20,071 nucleotides of DNA from Phallusia fumigata (taxonomy: Eukaryota > Chordata > Ascidiacea > Phlebobranchia > Ascidiidae). Position 1 is the first letter of the stretch; every line of letters starts with the position of its first letter. The DNA lies in NCBI GenBank assembly GCA_008931825.1, contig QXVZ01025045.1:1-20071 (forward strand), read 5' to 3'. Shown in pieces: positions 17,373-20,071 of the stretch. Position numbers and translations under genes: made by a program. A model generated the notes under the pieces. The model had not been told where the DNA came from. It ran no database searches and worked only from the letters and a program-made list of their open reading frames with translations.

Positions 17373-17671
17373 AAGAAAAAAAAATTTTGTCAGCGGTCAA
17401 CAACCTTTATTAAAAGAAAGTAAAAAATTAGTACACAACAAAAATATCAAAAACGAATTTTTTAAATTATCGTAACCGGAAACTGGACATATACCTATTT
17501 CAAGCAATAATAAATTTGACAATAGCTTTAAGGCAACCGAAAATTGTTGCAAATGTTTGGTAAAAAAAACCTACCATTTTTTATTATTTTAAACGTTTTT
17601 TTGCGGAAATGCAACAAAAAAAGGCTAGAATCGGGAAATCCCCCTTCTTTGTTTTTGTTGTTGTTCCTTTT

Positions 17672-17909
17672 GACACGAAATGTTTATGCTGCGAGCGATG
17701 TATTTTTAAGTTTTTGTATTGATTGACCAGTTACCGATTCGTAGTTTCAATGAACTGCTGTAGACAAATTGTTGATTCACTGTGGAGAGTGATGGGAAAC
17801 TGTTTCCGCACCGAAACCACTGATGATGACATTTCTTTACTTCACGACGAGAACAGCGATCACGATGAAAACCCATCGCCACCTCCTTATAGTCAATTTG
17901 TTCAGGTAC
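17672..17909 (+). repeat. Direct duplication D/E, left copy (contig end)
   Basis: 238 bp repeated at 17911-18148 with a single noted difference (AGC versus AAC in the RNF11 exon). The N lies exactly between the copies. It is an unmerged contig overlap and not a biological tandem duplication. Confidence 0.9.
17792..17905 (+). CDS. RNF11: RNF11 first coding exon, duplicate (assembly) copy
   Basis: Encodes the same 38 residues as the copy at 18031-18144, except Ser22 in place of Asn22. The donor at 17906 is followed within a few bases by the N, so this copy leads nowhere. It is best treated as the other allele of the same exon. Confidence 0.75.
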
Positions 17910-17910
17910 N
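17910..17910. other. Assembly gap (single N) 4
   Basis: Lone N between the two RNF11 exon copies; contig join. Confidence 0.9.
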
Positions 17911-18148
17911 GACACGAAATGTTTATGCTGCGAGCGATGTATTTTTAAGTTTTTGTATTGATTGACCAGTTACCGATTCGTAGTTTCAATGAACTGCTGT
18001 AGACAAATTGTTGATTCACTGTGGAGAGTGATGGGAAACTGTTTCCGCACCGAAACCACTGATGATGACATTTCTTTACTTCACGACGAGAACAACGATC
18101 ACGATGAAAACCCATCGCCACCTCCTTATAGTCAATTTGTTCAGGTAC
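17911..18148 (+). repeat. Direct duplication D/E, right copy (contig start)
   Basis: Second copy of 17672-17909. It continues into unique sequence after 18148, so this is the copy to keep for the gene model. Confidence 0.9.
18031..18144 (+). CDS. RNF11: RNF11 (RING finger protein 11), first coding exon only
   Basis: RNF11 is a small RING-H2 protein on endosomal and other membranes. It binds NEDD4-family ligases through a PPxY motif and takes part in ubiquitin editing of inflammatory signalling. The 38 codons read MGNCFRTETTDDDISLLHDE, an acidic Asn/Asp stretch, then SPPPYSQFVQ. Human RNF11 begins MGNCLKSPTSDDISLLHES and has PPPPYQEQ at the matching place. Visible motifs: Gly2 (myristoylation), Cys4 (palmitoylation), DDDISLL (acidic dileucine sorting signal, 11-17) and PPPY (30-33). 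The acidic linker between them is shorter than in human. The exon ends in phase 0 at CAG|GTACCA (18145). The RING domain exons are not in the window. An in-frame ATG at 17989 would add 14 residues and hide Gly2, so the conserved MGNC start is preferred. Confidence 0.87.
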
Positions 18149-20071
18149 CATTTTGAGAAGAGATATACTATCAGATGTAAATGTTACACATTTTTGTCAT
18201 CATTTTACAAATTGTAGTAGAATTCATTTGGACTTGGTTAAGTTCCTATTCGAGCACTGTTCAGTAATATATCTTCAAATCAGTCCTAACATATGTTTAC
18301 CCAAAATAGCTTACAAGTTTATTTTGCTATGATTTATCTTATATTTAGGTTAGTCCATTTACTGCACTAATAAACACCTAACATTTAACAGAACTGTGGT
18401 ACAGTGCTTACCTCATAGACTGATTTCATATTTGTAGTTCCACTTAGGAGCTTTTCTAGCCTACTAAGACTAAGTATAGAAATACTTGGTGTTACAATTA
18501 TTTACTGATATTTTTTATTTCCGGTCTGACTGTATTTGTGCAGAGGTGTTTGATGGCTATGTTTTTACAATAAATCTAAAAGTGGCCATTTAAATCAGTG
18601 GTTAACAACCAGAGAAAAATATTGATATGTAAAAGGACTTAATATATAAGGTCACCAGGCCAGGAGTTAGTAAATTCTATAAAATTGTTGTAATACTATT
18701 TTTTTAGTAGAATCTTTACAATAAATGTATTGTATGAAGGATCCTAATAAATCCCAATTCTCTTCAGGCAAGTTGGTGTTCAAAATTTTGATTTTTTACC
18801 ATCATGCTTGTGATCTGGACAATAAACAAATCATCATAACAAATCAAACACTTAAAAGTACACAATCATGCAAAAAGACAAATTTACAGGAAGAAAAAAA
18901 CTAACCAACTGATTGTGAGTCAGTTCAACAGAAAATTATTTAATTTGTGCAAATTTTGCTACCTTAATAATACTTTTTTGGTATGGCTGTGAATCATTCA
19001 TTACCCAAAACATCCCATTTTGTGGTGTGCATTTCCTAGACGACATCTGTCACACCACCAACATAGATCTTGTTTAGGCGGAATGTAGCTGTTTGTCAAG
19101 GCTGATTTTGATCCATTTTGTATCATGGCAGCATTTTGCTGCTTGTAGTAGTAGAATGACATGGTATCCAAATGTTAACCTACAAACATTTACTGCATTT
19201 TACGTTGTACACAGTTTTGCTTGTTTAAAAGATGTTAATCAGGATCAGATTTCAAGGTAATAAAATAAAAAACCCTGCCAACAACAGTAAAACTTATGGT
19301 TTCGATACATGGAATGGTCTTGTAAAAATGCCTGACCTACAGAACCAATCAGCCCACATTCCCTATCCCAGACAAGGGAAAAAGTTCGTTTTGTTATAAC
19401 TAGGTAAATAATTACAAATCAAGTCTTCTATTATGTAGATTCACCAGCTGGTTAATTAATTAAAAAATATGTCCAGTTCAAAAAATTATTTATTTACAAG
19501 TATATGTTTTATGCAAACAAATGCTTTTGATATAATGTGGTTTGCAAATTGTTTCTCAGTTTAGTGTTACTTGTTTTTTATTTTAATAAATGCATAGTTA
19601 ACTGATTTAGTTTTATTGAATTGATTGAGTTGTTCAAGCACTGACATTTCTTGCCAATCACTTGAATATTAGACAAAAACTGTTGATCTAACTTAGTGTG
19701 GTCTAATATTTTTTGAAAACATCCAAGCAGAAGATATCCTCTTGGGATGTGTATCAGCTCTTGATATTAGCTCAAGTGAACCAGGAGCCAAGAGTGCTTG
19801 AAAGAGATAAGACTATTTTATTCATTTGTTTTTTAGGTTTAGGCCATGGTCAACTTTTGGACCACAAGGACATTTTTTGTTTTGCGCGGTCCCTTTTGGA
19901 ACATATTCACTTATATTAACACCCCAAAACGGTGTTGTTTGTTCAATCCGTTTTTTACTGTTAAAATGATTTTAAAAGACGTAATGTAATGAAACTATAC
20001 TACAACTTATTGTATTCCAACATTATGGTTGCATGGAACAAAACAAAACTGTGACAAAACTTAGTATGTGG
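18145..20071 (+). other. Probable RNF11 intron 1
   Basis: AT-rich sequence with no recognisable exon. I looked for the family's next coding block (VPVYHPTPSQTR-like, then the RING) and did not find it on the plus strand. A 44-codon open stretch follows a TTTTTTAG acceptor at about 19836 but resembles nothing in RNF11. Confidence 0.5.

Noticed and set aside
17386..17404. CAGCGGTCAACAACCTTT-like hAT tip, and a similar CAGTGGTTAACAACC at about 18595
   Set aside because: Short matches to a loose consensus with no partner ends or element body; they may be chance in AT-rich sequence.
17792..18144. Two tandem RNF11 genes or alternative first exons
   Set aside because: The copies are nearly identical, including non-coding flanks, and are separated by a single N exactly at the repeat boundary, which is the mark of an unmerged contig overlap.
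19713..19981. Short open frames near the right end, including one after a TTTTTTAG acceptor
   Set aside because: They do not resemble the RNF11 linker or RING domain and have no other recognisable match.

Overview
The window looks like invertebrate chordate nuclear DNA, most likely from an ascidian (Ciona-type). It is AT-rich and its protein-coding content is animal-type. One gene has very short introns (56-145 bp). Several genes begin just downstream of a splice acceptor with no obvious donor exon nearby, as expected for spliced-leader trans-splicing. Overlapping sequence ends differ by SNPs and indels, as in a highly polymorphic species. The species itself is inferred, not proven.

Layout. 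1-1836: no gene recognised. 1837-3799 (+): a ten-exon cystathionine gamma-lyase gene (CTH), intact in splicing phase but carrying one in-frame TGA. 3800-8206: mostly non-coding, with a possible small minus-strand terminal exon, a 22-bp direct repeat, an ATTC-type simple repeat with hairpins, a hAT-type transposon end and short tandem repeats. 8207-14035 (-): a complete, uninterrupted 1942-codon reading frame for the proteasome activator PA200 (PSME4). 14036-20071: a patchwork of sequence pieces separated by single N bases at 14239, 15396, 17342 and 17910. It holds a second copy of the PSME4 5' end, an unidentified exon encoding an MGN-type N-terminus, and the first coding exon of RNF11, present twice. 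The rest of RNF11 must lie beyond the right edge.

The single Ns sit exactly between repeated segments, so the duplications at 13972-14524 and 17672-18148 are best read as unmerged overlapping contigs or haplotypes. The piece 15397-17341 appears wedged between two contigs that share a 30-bp end. With these artefacts removed, PSME4 (-) and RNF11 (+) are probably head-to-head neighbours about 1.5 kb apart.

The three named genes do not form a pathway: CTH makes cysteine and H2S, PSME4 caps the 20S proteasome, and RNF11 is a membrane-anchored RING ubiquitin-ligase adaptor. I saw no RNA gene, CRISPR array or novel multi-gene system. The points most worth checking are the TGA inside CTH, the intronless PSME4 with altered histone-reader residues, and the assembly structure at the right end.
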